Origin: Echinometra lucunter
Lineage: Eukaryota > Echinodermata > Echinoidea > Camarodonta > Echinometridae
Direction of reading: 5' to 3'
Length of the DNA stretch: 64,000 nt
NCBI GenBank assembly: GCA_029962745.1
Contig: CM057151.1
Coordinates: 36,069,624 to 36,133,623 of the forward strand
The position numbers were made by a program, and so were the translations under genes. Every line of letters begins with the position of its first letter. Positions within the stretch are counted from its first letter, which is position 1. The notes beneath the pieces are model-generated. The model was not told the DNA's origin. It saw only the letters and a list, made by a program, of their open reading frames with translations, and made no database searches. Below are positions 37,247 through 46,284 of this stretch, in pieces.

Positions 37247-40200
37247 GGGGGGGGGGGGGGGGGGGGGGATGGACGATCAGCTTTTTCAGGTGTGGTTTGT
37301 GGTTTGTTGGGTATGGTGATGTTGACCAGGAAATAAGTTTTAAAATGTTTGAATTGGCAGTAGACAGGTCCATGATGGGATTTCAGTGAAACACCATTTT
37401 TTTTTTTTTCTGATACTAGTATGTAACAATCTTTTCATACATTGTTAATGCATTGCTGGAGATATATAATTGTTGCTGATTTGAAAAAAAAAATGCCTGT
37501 TCTCATTACACTGTGCTTCACTGTGAGGGATCAGGAGCTGATCAGACCCAGTGACAATAATGATACAGATTTTCTATTCAAAGTACACCCTATTATTATA
37601 TCATGTTTACATTTGAATATGCTGGCTTATTGTTAATACTAGGCCTAGAAATTCAGGCCGAATATTTGCAAATCTCAGTTGAGAGAGAGAGATAGAGAGA
37701 GAAAGACCAAGAGAAGACATCTCGGTCTGTTTCTTAAAACTTGTTATCAAACAAGTTGTAATTAACTGTTATAAGCTACTGAAATTCTTGCATCTGATTG
37801 GCTGAGAACAAATTTGTCATAGAAATGTGGCAGTTGTTACTTATAACAAGTTCTGTGAAATGGGGCCCTGACCCTATGATCTTTTACCTTTGAACTCTTA
37901 AAAAATATTTTAAATTTTTTTTTTCATTACACAGTGCATCACTGAGGGAGCCTAGAGACCTAGGCTGGACACCACACAGAAGATCAAGAGGAGACATCCT
38001 GTCTTTGACTTTTGACATCATCCTACCTTTGACCTTTGACCTTTCAGTTTGACCTCTGATGTTGCCTGCATGCAGCACTCTGTTTTCTTCCAAGGTTGGT
38101 ACGTGCTTTCAGAAACCCTATGGTGTCTTAGAAGTACATGTATTAAAAAGTAGAAAGAAAATCTTTTGATTTCCAATTAAACAAGAAAGAATTTGTTTCT
38201 CTCTGGTTTTTCTTCTGTGTGTAAACTGCAGGCATACCTTATTAAACAGAAATTTTTTTATCGTGTTAGAGTACATGTAAATCTGCAAATGGTACAGTGA
38301 AGTTCATGTGTATCTATCAGAAATGGCAGTTTTTATGAGCATAATAAAAACCTGTATAGTACACGTAATTCTACAACGTATTTCCTTTTCCCCTGCCAAA
38401 CAGTCCATTATCAAAGTTTGATGATGTACATGCATGAAAACATTTTTTTGTTGTTGTTGGTTTATCTCAGTTTCCCTAGAAATGTGATCTAAAGGCTTGT
38501 ACAGACATGAGGAGGGGAACTGCACGGTTTTTAATTAAAGCACATTTTGTAAAAAATGAATGACGGTGATGCAGTGAAGGACTGCGCATGAAAATGTGCT
38601 CTCGTTTACTTGTGTGTTATAAAATGCACTGGAAAACCCTTGCAGAAAAACCTGTGTGGTTTAATTTCCCTCTTCATATTTGAACGAGCCTTTTTCTGTA
38701 CATTTAGTCAAAATGATTTTACATACATTCTCTAGTGTGGAGTATACTTGTTTACTTTAGTTTCACTTTCGTTTTCAGCGATTTTGATATTGTCACATGT
38801 GGGATTTGATAGCATATTTAAAGAGTCCTTTTCACAAAGTTATTGTAGAATGACAGTCAATATTATCTGGCTTTACCATTTTGTTCCAAATATAGGGCAC
38901 TTTACTATTGACAGGATTGACATGTAAAGAATATGAAATTAGATCTTGTTAGATCAGGCATGTCAGAATGTTGATAGCAGACAATGCTGGGGGGGGGGGG
39001 GGGGGCAGGGGTAGAGCAATGTGAACTTAGCAATTGATGCCCCTCCCCCTCCATACATTTTTCTTTCTCAGCATTCTGGCAGGTCTGCTGTAGATGGCTG
39101 TACTGTATGTACACATATCTGTATTTATCTCTTGAAATGACTTTCTGACTTTATTTCTCTGAAAATGATATTTTTTTTTATCCAGAGCCCTAGAAAATAT
39201 ACCAAAATTATGAGCAGAAAGACAAAAAATTATCTGCACCTTCCAAATCCTGTTTGTTGCATTAAAACAACAGTGAACTGACCCTTATTATGATGTATTT
39301 ACAACAGCGCCAACTTACGGCTACTCAAAACCAGAGACACTTAGAAACATTATATCCTTTGTGGCTTCTCATGAATTTCCTTAGTATGAATTCAAATACA
39401 TTTTAACAGATGTTACTAAAAAAAAATAAAGCTCTCATTGATCAGAATAGAGCATGCTAGGATCAAAAAGGGGACAAAATCAATAGTTTAGGACTGAGAG
39501 GGTGCTATTTCAAACTCCCATACAAGGGTGCCAGTTTGCTCTGGCTTTAACATATATGATCATTATATAGTGTTTGATGCCAGGGATTTGAAAAAAAATA
39601 TATCTAAAATTACCTACATTGCTTAAAATTGGCAATAAGTTTTAAAGAATTCATACTCACCTTTGTCCTAAGATTGGCAATTAAATAACCTTTTTTTAAC
39701 ATAAAAGATCATTGACTTTTTCAGTTCAGATTGGTGACTTTTTATAAGAGCAATGTAGCAATTAAAATAAGACTGGTTGAGAATTTGAAGAGGTAAAGCT
39801 GAACACCTCTCTCCTGAATTGGTTAATTGAATATGGATATTGTAGGCTGAAAATCCATGGATGTGTGCAAATAGCATTAAGGAAATTCCTCCTCTGAAAT
39901 AACTTTTATTCTCCCCTTCTTGTAGTATCTTGTTATCATTGAGATCAGTACTCGTGTTCTGGTGTAATTATCCCATTGTTTCCTAGACCAAGATTTTGTG
40001 TACAATGTTTAATGTGTGTGTAACATCTAGAAGGAACCAGTCACTGGAAATAATTTGAGGTTCCATGCAGGCATACCATACTTAGAATGTCAGCTACATT
40101 TTTTTTTTCACTTTTGTAAAGAGATATTGTGATTGTGAATTAGACTTTGAATGAATGTAGGCTGCAGCTGATAGCAACAATGTTCTGGTAGTACCCATGA

Positions 40201-43200
40201 AGGTCATTCAGCTGCTTTAGACCCAAAGTAGTTGTTCAGACCCCAGGGGAACGTTTCATGAAAGGACTTGTCGGATGTTTTATCCGACAAAGTCTGTTTT
40301 ATCCGACAGTTGCCATAGTAACAATGCTTCTCAGCCAATCAAATCAAGGAAAGATGGCAGATCTGACAACTTGTCAGATAACAAATGTTAATGAAACGCT
40401 CTCCAGTTTGTCATACCAATGAAGTCGTACCATATTCGGTAATAGTACAGGTAAATGCTAAATAGGTTCCTCCACACTGAACTTTAGAGTTGAAAATGAT
40501 ATATTAAGAATTCCCCCTGTTTCGTGCAGGCAAGCATGGGCAAAAATCTGTATTGAAACATGAAGGGGATGCATTAGAAAATCCCTGTCCTTAAAACAGG
40601 GGAGAGGGTCCTCAGCTCTATGCAAGTGTGTATGTGTGCTGCTTTGTAATATTGTGACAAGGAAAAAGGTACAAAGGGGGAAAAAAGTTTCTTGGGTCTC
40701 TCTTTTTACTCTAAATTTTTCTGTAGCAATGAAAAGGGGGGTTAGGGGGAAGGGGTAAAATATCAAAGTGTCTCCCATAAAAATGCCCCCCCCCCCCCCG
40801 GATTTCTGCTCATGCAGACAAGTGCCTTAATATAGACTGCATGTGACCAGCATTTAGACCCTGTTTTTGCCACAAGCCACAAGATTTGCATTTCCCACCC
40901 TCTGTCACTAAAATACTCCTTTTACACTGGCATTTCTTAATCCCGTACTTTCCTTTTTTGGCCTTTTACACTTGCTAAATAAGTCCCGTACCAAGCGCTT
41001 AGCCCGGGCCAAGGAATAGCTGGCTGTTTACACTTGCATTTTCTTAATCCCGTACTATTCCGAAGGCCGGCCAAGGATATCCCGCATGCGTGAACGTCTG
41101 AGCATGCATGCATGCTATCGCTAGCTAGCTTTGCACTGCTCTACATTAGATATGATGATAAGAGTTCGTTTCTGATTGGTCAATGGGCATCTCGTCGCTT
41201 AACCCCGGACCATTTTTTCTTGCTTTTTACACTGGCTTGCTTGGCACCGCGATTGCGGGGTTAGCTAGTATGGTACTCTCGGTGGGGCTAGCCCACTTTT
41301 GCAAAAAGCAGTGTAAACAGAAAGTGGGCTAAGAAAGTCCAGTACTATCGGTGGGGCTAAGGCTTCCCTTAGCCCCACCGATAGTCCAGGACTAAGCAAA
41401 ATTTTGCCAGTGTAAAAAGGGTTAAACAGTCCTACCTAGCCCCTACTGCCAGGATTTTTGTAAGTTTATGTGACTGCACCACTCAATGCAATGGAGCAGA
41501 GTCATTCATGTACGTGTATGCATTAGAAAATGTGAAACAAATATTGAGTCTTTCAGTTAAGATTACAATTTTTATAAAAGGCCTAATAAGTGATAATGGA
41601 AAACAGAGAAAAAGATAATGTAAAAGATAATGTAAAAGATAATGTAAAAGATAATGTAAAAGATAATGTAAAAGATAATGCAAAAGATAATGTAAAAGAT
41701 AACGCAAAAGATAATGTAAAAGATAATGTAAAAGATAATGTAAAAGATAATGCAAAAGATAATGTAAAAGATAACGCAAAAGATAATGTAAAAGATAATG
41801 TAAAAGATAATGTAAAAGATAATGTAAAAGATAACGTAAAAGATAATGTAAAAGATAATGCAAAAGATAATGTAAAAGATAATGCAAAAGATAATGTAAA
41901 AGATAATGTAAAAGATAATGTAAAAGATAATGCAAAAGATAATGTAAAAGATAACGTAAAAGATAATGTAAAAGATAATGCAAAAGATAATGTAAAAGAT
42001 AATGCAAAAGATAATGTAAAAGATAACGTAAAAGAGTGTGTGCTGGCCCTGCCAAGAATTGGGAGAATTTTTATGAAGAGCTGCAATGTATGTAGCAAGA
42101 GAGAGAGAGAGAAAGAGAGAGAGAGCTATTAAACAGAATTACACTACTTTTCAAAATTAAGAGAGAAAAAGGCTGCTTTATTCATAGAAATCAAGGAGAT
42201 CTTGGGGAAAAAAACAGAATTCCAGATTTTGAGTTTACAATGTACATGTACACGTGCAAGTGCCCATCTATGAATAGTTCTCATCTTGCGTTGATAAGTG
42301 TTTTTCTGTTTTCTTGGGTGATGATCTTTCAAGCAATATTTGTTTGGAGGTGAGCACTCAGGGAATGTCATATTCCTGGACAGATACCTCCCACCAGAGT
42401 CACCTTTTGTGGCAATTAAAGATAGCATTATTGATGGAGTGGATTGATGCTGACTCCATATCAAACTCCACTTGAAAAACCCCTATGAAAAAGCTTATGC
42501 AGAAAATCTGTTCATTTGAATGGCTTTTGTAGGTTCAAATTAACCTTGAAAATTCAATTTGTTGGATTGCGTAAGACCTCACTATTAAACATGAGATAAT
42601 GATGATTTGTATTATGTGAGAATACTAGTGGTATTCAGTATGATTGTGGAGAAGTCATGTATATGTGGCTGTTGAACTGATTTATTGTCACAAAAATATT
42701 TCGAGGTCATTTAGTTCAAAGCTGGGTGGAGTCATTTGGGAGCAGAGTCTTATTTTCTAGTTTAAATACCGTCCGTTCAGAGCCAAAAAGGTGTTACCTC
42801 GTATCATTTTATACAGACTTAACATCCTTCTGGCTCCAAACAGACAGTATATAAGTGTATTGTTATATCCAGACAAATTCAATTTGAATATTTTATAGTC
42901 TCATTTTATGACGCTTTATGTTCCTGTTCATGTGATTGTATTTGACATAATTTGCCTTAGTATGCACAATCAAGTACAGAGTATCTTCAATAAAACAGTG
43001 TTCCTTATAACAAGGTTCCATGTTATATGTTTTGTTAACAAAGTCTTTGAATTGTCTTAAAGTGAAGTTGCATTTCAGTACTATCCAGTCAATTTAGGAT
43101 AATCGTGTTTGAAATTAAGGTAAAATCTGTTATCACTCTTGGCTCAACTCATTTAAGATTTAAATATCGACTCAATTGTAATGATGCCTTGAATATTAAT

Positions 43201-43522
43201 AAGATGTATGTGTTTTCATGGTATATAGGATTGTATATATATTTGTGATGCAAGAGTAGTGAGATTCAAGAGTATGCCAACGTATACAAGGTATTTGCAT
43301 TTTAAGAGAGCTCAAAATGTCACAATAAGAGTCTGAGAAACTTTAGTAAGAACATTAGTGTGTGGTTATGCTAATGTATCATGTATCTTTTTCTACTTTC
43401 ATATTTCTAGGACAATGGTTTTCCTTTCTGTTTTTTCTAGTTTATGACTGAAGTATAATTTAAACAGTTTTCTGATATCTATTTGTTCACTTCAGGCAAT
43501 AATTGCTCAATGGGTACACTAA
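24014..43522 (+). CDS. Small Pro/Tyr/Gln-rich single-pass membrane protein (four-exon model)
   Basis: I join exons by consensus splice sites and phase. Exon 1, 24014-24043 ([10 protein letters not shown], then GTAAGTC). Exon 2, 28501-28796 (after TTTTCAG; donor GTGAGT; phase 2). Exon 3, 31121-31199 (after a T-rich tract and CAG; donor GTAAGA). Exon 4, 43496-43522 (after [18 protein letters not shown], stop TAA). The product is about 143 residues. PPPY at 5-8 is a WW-domain ligand motif. Residues 18-80 are [16 protein letters not shown] repeats. A Val/Gln stretch follows, then RRGVNHVLH and a Trp-rich hydrophobic helix ([13 protein letters not shown]). There is no signal peptide, so the N-terminus is probably cytoplasmic and the protein tail-anchored. 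The plan recalls CYSTM1-like and other Pro-rich tail-anchored proteins, but I do not recognise the family. The introns are 4.5, 2.3 and 12.3 kb and full of mobile elements. Confidence 0.75.
24570..25050 (+). repeat. Intronic tandem repeat, two units of about 230 bp
   Basis: GAAAA.G..GAAAAGGGGTTGTTTTTCAG, then CAAGGTGGAGAACC, then CC(A/G)TTAAGGGTAT and ATCG(G/A)AGATGTTGGAC recur in order at about 24620-24800 and 24855-25000. The word CCTGTTAAGGGTAT, a short palindrome, is itself repeated. It is in intron 1. Confidence 0.7.
25113..25156. repeat. Poly-C tract
   Basis: 44 bases of C with a single TT. A degenerate TTAGGG-like patch (GGGATTAGGATTAGGGATAG) follows at about 25233-25262. Confidence 0.95.
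25677..26118. mobile_element. TTGGTCTA-repeat foldback element, copy 2
   Basis: Same structure and order of words as at 20.27-20.71 kb: ATTGGTCTACTACCAGTTGG at the left, and AGTAGACCAAGTGACAATTC at the right. It lies in intron 1, directly beside another inverted-repeat element. Confidence 0.8.
26119..26520. mobile_element. MITE-like element with perfect 28-bp inverted arms
   Basis: ACTGATCTGTATGAAAAGAA... (26128-26155) is the exact complement of 26476-26503. Looser similarity extends outward (ACCAAACG against CGTTTGGT). The interior is non-coding. Confidence 0.75.
26900..27110. repeat. G-tract repeat fragment
   Basis: GGTGGGGGGG then GCCGGGCCCCCCACTCC, typical of the window's G/C-tract repeats. 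More G runs occur at 27405-27650 among short TGAGATAGGGGGT units. Confidence 0.55.
27971..28345. repeat. GATAAT-rich simple sequence
   Basis: Long impure GAT/AAT/GATAAT repeats, open in several frames but giving only D/N/I/M-rich peptides. Confidence 0.85.
29240..29400 (-). mobile_element. LINE 3'-tail, inverted, with (TTTA)n tail
   Basis: (TTTA)n then AAAGTTTTATTTAAGCAGGG and ACTGCCCTGC. On the minus strand it reads GCAGGG...CCCTGC...AAATAAAAC and a TAAA tail, like the 20.2-kb LINE end (AGCAGG...CCCTGC). Confidence 0.6.
30258..30583. repeat. (TGAA/TAAA)n tetranucleotide tract
   Basis: More than 300 bases of ATGAATGA/AATAAATA words within intron 2. The open frames over it are low-complexity artefacts. 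Confidence 0.9.
31362..31487 (-). mobile_element. tRNA-derived SINE head, inverted
   Basis: On the minus strand: GGTGCTGTGGCTAAGTAAAT (A-box side), then CCGGGTTCGAAACC (B box), then GATGCACTAATGCCC. The family resembles the 47.5- and 52.0-kb SINEs. Confidence 0.7.
31840..32480. mobile_element. Possible foldback element rich in AATCGCGATT words
   Basis: AATCGTGATTCTAATCGCAA near the left end and GAATCGCGATTCAAATTTC near the right end are mutually complementary in part. TGTGTGAACGG is repeated inside. The ends are not sharp. Confidence 0.4.
32905..33108. mobile_element. Short foldback MITE
   Basis: The left end ACATACCTGTCAACAG pairs with the right end GGTTGGCAGGTATGTC. The interior has TTCCTATTT/AAATAGGAA words in both orientations. 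Confidence 0.7.
33146..33660. mobile_element. Mariner-type MITE with TA target duplication
   Basis: Left end CTGGGTGTCCCACGAAAAGC; right end, read on the minus strand, CCAGGTGTCCCAGAAAAAGC. Similarity continues for about 50 bases (TTCAGTACTTTACC). TA flanks both sides (33144-33145, 33661-33662). It has no transposase. Confidence 0.85.
33680..34942. mobile_element. Inverted-repeat element carrying a helicase remnant (Academ/AcademH-like?)
   Basis: Arms of about 110-140 bases are inverted. The right arm (34825-34942) contains GAGGCCTCGGCGCTGACGCG, TCTCGTTGGCAGCCGTTTTA and CAGGGGATTGCAGCAAGAGG. The left arm (33871-34005) carries the complement. The outermost TATGGAAGAAG (33679-33690) matches the right edge, but a separate palindrome of about 180 bases (33690-33865) interrupts the left arm. 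Between the arms lies a RecQ-type helicase fragment. DNA transposons of the Academ superfamily are known to include a helicase-encoding lineage (AcademH), which makes them a candidate source. No transposase is visible. Confidence 0.7.
34228..34520 (+). pseudogene. RecQ-type superfamily 2 helicase N-terminal fragment, broken
   Basis: Starts with an ATG; early residues [20 protein letters not shown] then [13 protein letters not shown] correspond to motif 0 and motif I of RecQ helicases. Motif I is damaged: the lysine-bearing GKS after PTGSG is replaced, giving PTGSSS. After about 30 more residues the frame is lost. In another frame [12 protein letters not shown] (from 34484) matches motif Ia. 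Nothing matching later motifs (DEAH box, zinc region) follows, because the element's right arm begins. It is clearly non-functional and lies wholly inside an inverted-repeat element in intron 3 of the membrane-protein gene. Confidence 0.8.
35332..35731. mobile_element. Foldback MITE with TA target duplication
   Basis: Both ends read CCGTGTTTACACAGTGACTC from outside inwards. TA flanks at 35330-35331 and 35732-35733. The interior has repeated GTTTACA and CGCGGGTC/CGGCTCGCGG words. About 400 bases, non-coding. Confidence 0.85.
35872..36229. mobile_element. TTAA-flanked foldback MITE A
   Basis: Left end AGGCTTGTTCAGATACGACG; right end, minus strand, GGCTTGTTCAGATATGACAC. TTAA at 35868-35871 and 36230-36233. 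GCGACAAAC words recur in both orientations. TTAA duplications are typical of piggyBac and Kolobok elements. Confidence 0.8.
36234..36792. mobile_element. TTAA-flanked foldback MITE B, abutting MITE A
   Basis: Ends AGGCAAAGTCCACCC and, inverted, AGGGAAAGTCCACCC. TTAA at 36230-36233 (shared with MITE A) and 36793-36796. The two halves are complementary over nearly their whole length: for example TTTCACTATTTCAATAAAAG near the left end pairs near the right end, and GCGAGCAGGTCTCCATTC pairs with GAATGGAGACCTGCTCGC. 559 bases, no transposase. Confidence 0.9.
37165..37300 (+). repeat. 77-base G tract within a dispersed repeat
   Basis: 37192-37268 is 76 G with one T at 37246, flanked by CAGAATTTTTTAAGGT and ATGGACGATCAGCTTTTTCA. 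The flanks match those of the short G run at 8.53 kb. The glycine or proline frames here are artefacts. Confidence 0.9.
37722..37872. mobile_element. Foldback MITE, AACTTGTTAT family, copy 1
   Basis: TTTCTTAAAACTTGTTATCA at the left pairs with TTATAACAAGTTCTGTGAAA at the right, which is followed by TGGGGCCCT. The interior has TTGCATCTGATTGGCTGAGA. The same family is at 43.57 kb in the opposite orientation. Confidence 0.8.
37935..37955 (+). other. Possible alternative last coding exon of the membrane-protein gene
   Basis: A T-rich tract ending CATTACACAG precedes TGC ATC ACT GAG GGA GCC TAG, which is in phase with exon 3 and would end the protein in ...WIIL-CITEGA. The exon at 43496 extends the membrane helix better. 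A similar but acceptor-less sequence (CATTACACTGTGCTTCACTG) lies at about 37504. Confidence 0.35.
38492..38692. mobile_element. Short foldback MITE, AAAGGCTTGT ends
   Basis: AAAGGCTTGTACAGACATGA on the left; AAAGGCTCGTTCAAATATGA when the right end is read inwards. The ends resemble MITE A at 35.87 kb, suggesting a shared transposase source. Confidence 0.7.
38700..40240. other. Intron 3, no gene seen
   Basis: A+T-rich intronic DNA with one G run at 38991-39006. I recognise nothing else. Confidence 0.4.
40245..40405. mobile_element. Foldback MITE, TTATCCGACA family
   Basis: GGGGAACGTTTCATGAAAGG at the left and AATGAAACGCTCTCC at the right are inverted. TTTATCCGACAAAGTC and GACAACTTGTCAGATAAC pair inside. 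Related in design to the 37.7- and 43.6-kb copies. Confidence 0.65.
40915..41424. mobile_element. Inverted-repeat element, CCTTTTACACTGGCA ends
   Basis: CCTTTTACACTGGCATTTCT at the left; CCCTTTTTACACTGGCAAAA when the right end is read inwards. Internal ACACTTGC, ACACTGGC, GTGTAAAC, TTAGCCC and GGGGCTAAG words recur in both orientations. No coding capacity. Confidence 0.8.
41608..42036. repeat. 12-bp minisatellite AAAGATAATGTA, about 35 units
   Basis: Units differ mainly at two positions (AAT/AAC and GTA/GCA). The variant order is not random: an A-V-A-V-V-V pattern (V for GTA, A for GCA units) recurs, giving a six-unit (72-bp) higher-order period. As 12 is a multiple of 3, all frames stay open on both strands (for example KDNV repeats), so the long frames are not evidence of a gene. 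It lies in intron 3. Confidence 0.95.
42140..43495. other. 3' part of intron 3, no gene seen
   Basis: A GA tract at 42095-42127, then A+T-rich DNA leading to the splice acceptor at 43494-43495. Confidence 0.5.
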
Positions 43523-43564
43523 CCAACTACTGACCTTTACCTCTGGACCAAAGACTACACCACA

Positions 43565-43720
43565 ACCTGGGCCCCATTTCATAAAACTTGTTATCGGTAA
43601 CAACTGCCTCATTTCTATGACACATTTGCTCGCAGCCAGTCACATGCAAGGATTTCAGTAGTTTATAACAGTTATTGCAACTTGTTATTGATAACAAGTT
43701 TTATGAAATGGGGCCCTTAA
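43565..43720. mobile_element. Foldback MITE, AACTTGTTAT family, copy 2
   Basis: CCCCATTTCATAAAACTTGT at the left pairs with ACAAGTTTTATGAAATGGGG at the right. The core CCAGTCACATGCAAGG aligns with the complement of the 37.72-kb copy. It lies in the probable 3' UTR of the membrane-protein gene. Confidence 0.85.
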
Positions 43721-43788
43721 CTGTACAAGCCTAAGCCTAACAGATAAACCTCTTTGCATCCATACACATATACCGAGTATCTTTGACT

Positions 43789-43794
43789 AATAAA
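43789..43794 (+). other. Candidate polyadenylation signal
   Basis: AATAAA 267 bases after the stop codon of the exon at 43496. A palindromic MITE (43565-43720) would lie inside this 3' UTR. Confidence 0.45.
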
Positions 43795-43799
43795 GACTG

Positions 43800-45765
43800 T
43801 AGAGCAACATTGCACATAATATGTCTTTGGTAACCACTCATGTTTGAGTATGTAAGTTTTTTTCCATAAACTAAATGCAGAAAAGTGTAATTATTGCTCA
43901 TACTGATTGTAAGAATATTACAGCAGTAGCAAAGGTCTAAGACATGAATTTGTGAAAGAGAACTGGAAAGAATGATTGTAAATTGTCTGTGGCATATAAT
44001 TCTCTTGTACAAGTGTGTTCTTAAAACTAGAAAGAGGTAAAGCGTGAAAAATGGTGAAAAGTAGTGATTTGTTTTTCATTTCTGCTCGGTACATGTAAGT
44101 GCATAATATAATCTTCACTCTTTATGTACTGTAAGTGTCATATCTCTTGCTGAATTCCTGTTTTTGTCTTTGTGATTTTTGATCTGCAAGAAAATAACCC
44201 CCATGCACTAGTAAGCATATTAAACAAGGAAACACAAAAACAAACAAACAGACATTGATAATGATATCTTTATTATTTGGTCCTTTTGATGTCCCATATA
44301 TATTACAAATTATTATGGTCTTGTGATCACAAATCGACATCGAAAATATAATGGTATTTAATTAGTTGTAAGGTCTAGCATTGCATAGAAAATTGATTCC
44401 ATTAGTATCAGATATTCGCGGACCCCTTTAGCAATAAAACTCCAAATATACAAGTCCTATTAAACAGGCGATTCATCCTGTATAAGAATGAAATAAAGAT
44501 AACAGAAATAAGTGGAAATTTGCCGATGTGGATGGTAGTCTATGGAGCATAATGGCTTGTACTTGCCCATGTGACTGAGATCACATTCACACCTGGGAAT
44601 GCATTAAAGTGTACACATTCCAGTGCAATTAGCATTATGTGGGGTTTTTTTTCTTACATATTTTTAAATGTGCTTTACTATTTCCCTGGTGTCTTGAGAA
44701 ATGTTTTTATAGGCAGAAGGAATTATAATAAAAGTCGTACTCCTGTATAAATATGCTTTGATGTCAAAGAAAAGGAAACCCATGTTCAGGCCTTTGTATC
44801 TTAAAAAACCAAGTGAAATCAATGAAATATATGATTATAATAGTTGATAAATGTAAAATGTCTCCTTTGATTTGATACCCTGTTCACAAAAATGCGATCA
44901 TGGATGACAGCACTGCATGGCCAGTTATAAAAAGCAAGTGAAAATGGCCTTTGCCCACGTTTGGGAAAAATGGCATTTATGAGCTAGTTTCATTAATGGT
45001 GTTTGAAGTGGAGTAGGGATGGTCCAACCAAACCATACATTTTATTCAAAACTTGAGCACAAGTCTGCTTTCCATGGTCAAATTTTGTGAATTGTCATCC
45101 CCAAGCAAACATGAGAATCTACAATGTGTTGATATATATTTGACTAAAATCAAAATGCACTGATTGTACCAATATTTGGGGGTTGAATCATGGTTTCCTT
45201 TTTATTGACCCACACTGTATGATTCAGTAGTTCAAGAAAGTTTTATCCTCTTTATTATGCAACTCATTCTTTTGGTGTGAAAATCTGACAATTCTTTTGA
45301 AATAAATGAATATATTATTAAGAATTCCTTAATTTTGTACTTAATTCATGTGTACTATTATGTTCTGCGAGACTTGAAGCACATGATGTGCACTTTAACA
45401 TTAGGCCTGTTTACTAATTTTGTGCGTTCTCCTTACAATTGCATCAAAGTCTCTCCTGGCTTCTTGAAAGCATGCCAGAGGCTTGCCCAAAATAGCAACA
45501 GCTGATGTATGCAAAGGAAATTCCATCCGTTCCATTCCACAGCAGGTGAACTGAATAGTTACTTGGGTTTGAGGGAGAAACATCATGAATTGAAATATTT
45601 AGTAAATGGTTCTATAGTAAAGAAGATACAAATAAATGTGATTTTACTGAACTCTTTCAAATAAATGTATTTTCACTAGCTCACTTGTACCTCTGGTCAT
45701 GTGTCATATTGTGCTTTTTGTGATGTGTTTCTACATGTATGTGCATGTAATCCATGGTAAAGTTT
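43800..45765. other. Downstream of the membrane-protein gene, no gene seen
   Basis: A+T-rich DNA with several AATAAA words (for example around 44.45, 44.49 and 45.30 kb) that could be alternative polyadenylation signals. No coding signal. Confidence 0.4.
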
Positions 45766-45768
45766 GTA

Positions 45769-46073
45769 TGGTGGCATTGAAGTACGCTCGACAAAAGGTC
45801 ATGTGCGCCGTGAATTTCGCGGCCAAGGGACACGAATTTCACGATTAGGATGCACAGTTCGCATCCCGGGTCATGAATTTCGCATCTTGGGTCATGAATA
45901 TCACATCCCGGGTCATGAATTTCACATCCCAGGTCATGAATTTCGCGTCCCAGGTCATGAATTTTGCATCCCAGGTCATGAATTTGGCTACTGGGATGCA
46001 AATTTTCTGTCCAATGGCCGCGAAATTCATGTCGTTAATGACCTGTTGTGGAGCATACTTCAGGGCCACCATA
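45769..46073. mobile_element. Foldback element with internal 21-bp repeats, copy 2
   Basis: GAAGTACGCTCGACAAAAGG then TCATGTGCG at the left, and AATGACCTGTTGTGGAGCAT then ACTTCAGGGCCACC at the right, as at 23.37 kb. Inside are about eight units of GGTCATGAATTTC(G/A)CATCCC. Both strands stay open over parts of it because the unit is 21 bases. Confidence 0.85.
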
Positions 46074-46284
46074 CATTTGCTTGAAGTAGCAAACATGGAG
46101 TTCAGAACATACATGTAATTGTTCATACCCCTTATAATTTTGAAGTCTTTAGGTTGTTTGGGTTTTTTTTTTTCTGGAGAAAGAAAGAAAGATGGGCTAA
46201 TGGAATTTAAGCATTGTTTGACTAGTTACAATTGTCAGCTGTGGTTAAACAATGAATGTGGCTTTGTCTAATTTGCATAACAAT

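Noticed and set aside
37151..37373. Poly-glycine and poly-proline frames
   Set aside because: Translation of the 77-base G tract.
41483..42132. Long open frames of 170-190 residues on both strands (KDNV, LLHY and TLSF repeats)
   Set aside because: They come from a 12-bp minisatellite, whose unit length keeps every frame open.
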